NCBI GenBank assembly: GCA_963840235.1
Contig: CAWIYC010000010.1
Location: forward strand, 1-59,716
DNA length: 59,716 nucleotides
Origin: JBBRHQ01 sp963840235
GTDB taxonomy: Bacteria > Actinomycetota > Thermoleophilia > Solirubrobacterales > 70-9
Direction: 5' to 3'
Position 1 is the first letter of the stretch, and every line of letters starts with the position of its first letter. Positions 58,857 through 59,716 of the stretch are shown in pieces. The notes below the pieces were generated by a model. It saw only the letters and a program-made list of their open reading frames with translations, did no database searches and was not told the DNA's origin. Position numbers and translations under genes: made by a program.

Positions 58857-59129
58857 CTAGGCGTCGTGCTGGCCGCCGAGCTCCGCCGCCTGGGGCCTAC
58901 CTTGGTGCCCGGCTTCTTGCATGATCGGCGGGACCTCGGGGTCGGAGAGGAAGTTCTGCCAGCCCTCCTCATCCCAGTCGAAGACCGCCCAGACCCGGTC
59001 ATCCTCATTGGGATCGCGAAAGACGTGCGAACCCTTGCAGCCGTGCTGCTTTCGCTTCTCGGCGCCCTTGGTTGAGAAGATATTCCAGAAGCGGTCGAAA
59101 TCCTCGATCTTCGTCGTTGCCAGGATCAA
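58857..59129 (-). CDS. Small ABM-like (ferredoxin-like fold) protein of unknown function
   Basis: This protein of about 90 residues has the pattern LILATTKIEDFDRFWNIFST, then KGAEKRKQHGCKGSHVFRD, PNEDDRVWAVFDWDEEGW and FLSDPEVPPIMQEAGHQG. It resembles dimeric alpha-beta barrel proteins (antibiotic-biosynthesis-monooxygenase-like) by size and layout. The TTG at 59129 is chosen because GAGGAG lies 7-12 bases upstream. A longer frame has no site. The substrate is unknown. Confidence 0.6.
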   Translation of the reverse strand: MILATTKIEDFDRFWNIFSTKGAEKRKQHGCKGSHVFRDPNEDDRVWAVFDWDEEGWQNFLSDPEVPPIMQEAGHQGRPQAAELGGQHDA

Positions 59130-59324
59130 TTCTCTACTCCTCTGTGGGAAGTGTCGTCGCGCTCCTGCGACATAGCCCGCGCAGTATCCCACTCGGGGAC
59201 TGCGGGCCGCCAGCGCCACAACTTTCAACGGTTAGTCACATTCCGTTAGGCCCGACTCTTGCCGGCGCTCAAGGTGGCGGCCTGATCGCTCGTGCTCCAG
59301 GCCGCTCGGCGGGAGAGTGATCGA

Positions 59325-59716
59325 CTACTCCGACAACTCGGCGGCTTCGATGGCCTCCTCCCTGTTTCGGAAGGCCTGTTCTCGCACGCACCGGCCGTTC
59401 TTGATCGTGAAGAGGAAGGCGAACTGGTCACGGTCCTCCATGGCGATCTGGCTCAAGGGCCCGACTCCATTGACCTGGGCCACCGCGACCACCCGGTCTC
59501 CGGCGTCGATCAGCTCTATCGGGTCAACCGTGTACCCGGACAGCGTCTTTTGGTTCTCCTCGTAGATCAGACGTATGGCCTCGTTGCCGCGATGGGTTCC
59601 GAGGAGGAGCGTCTCGAAAACCGCGTCATCGTCATAGAACTGGACCAGAGCATCGAGGTCGCCGCGGTTGTGCGCGGCGAATCCTGCCCTGACGAGTTCC
59701 ACGTTCTCCTCCGACA
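59325..59716 (-). CDS. SnoaL-like (NTF2-fold) protein, cut at window edge
   Basis: This protein of about 130 residues has LVRAGFAAHNRGDLDALVQFYDDDAVFETL, HRGNEAIRLIYEENQKTL and a C-terminal sheet ending REQAFRNREEAIEAAEL. This is typical for SnoaL-like proteins annotated as ketosteroid-isomerase-like. On the minus strand the window begins with TGTCGGAG, so an ATG whose A is one base outside is likely (MSEENVELV). The ribosome site is therefore out of view. The function is unknown. Confidence 0.75.
   Translation of the reverse strand, partial: SEENVELVRAGFAAHNRGDLDALVQFYDDDAVFETLLLGTHRGNEAIRLIYEENQKTLSGYTVDPIELIDAGDRVVAVAQVNGVGPLSQIAMEDRDQFAFLFTIKNGRCVREQAFRNREEAIEAAELSE

Overview
The window reads as a chromosomal segment of a high-GC actinobacterium. 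I infer class Thermoleophilia (Solirubrobacterales-like) because of the pdxS-pdxT / yebC / ruvC-ruvA-ruvB / secDF gene order, many GTG and TTG starts, PknB-type kinases, and secreted proteins built from 'DTTPPET' Ig-like repeats. The taxon is an inference from gene content and not a sequence match. Genes are tightly packed and many neighbours overlap by 4 bases (ATGA, GTGA or TTGA), so translational coupling is common. No tRNA, rRNA, insertion sequence or CRISPR array was seen.

Left region (1-34 kb): secreted proteins followed by a large surface-polysaccharide locus. It opens with a broken LamG/PKD surface protein. Two exported right-handed beta-helix proteins follow, the second carrying a 27-bp minisatellite and five Ig-like repeats. 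The glycan machinery comprises an initiating phosphoglycosyltransferase (29.3 kb), glycosyltransferases (6.1, 9.6, 10.8 and 26.2 kb), a Wzy-like polymerase/ligase, a short Wzz-like protein, and two consecutive flippases. Sugar-nucleotide enzymes are RmlC, RmlD, an NDP-sugar epimerase, WecB, two Gfo/Idh/MocA dehydrogenases and a UGM-like FAD enzyme. Decoration enzymes are an acyltransferase-3 protein, a NodB-like deacetylase, and a DltA-like adenylation enzyme with carrier protein and hexapeptide transferase. A third beta-helix paralogue lies inside the locus. The probable workflow is sugar-nucleotide synthesis, assembly on undecaprenyl phosphate, flipping and polymerisation, acyl or aminoacyl decoration, then extracellular processing or binding by the beta-helix proteins.

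Boundary (34-36 kb): an ECF sigma factor is bracketed by two related small ribbon-helix-helix-like genes, with an AT-rich leader holding three perfect 12-bp repeats. This is the most system-like unexplained arrangement in the window.

Right region (36-56 kb): conserved core genes, mostly on the minus strand: relA/spoT, recJ, a secD-secF fusion, a zinc-ribbon/PAS-like protein with an EF-hand-type loop, ruvB, ruvA, ruvC, yebC, an M29 aminopeptidase, pdxT, pdxS, an RpiR regulator, and two tandem Ser/Thr kinases sharing a novel-looking two-cysteine ectodomain. Several of these genes show a TANNNT element about 6-8 bases before the start codon, suggesting leaderless transcripts. The last 4 kb holds small accessory genes (SnoaL-like proteins, an alpha/beta hydrolase, a 37-residue membrane peptide) and a heavily damaged adenylate cyclase remnant.
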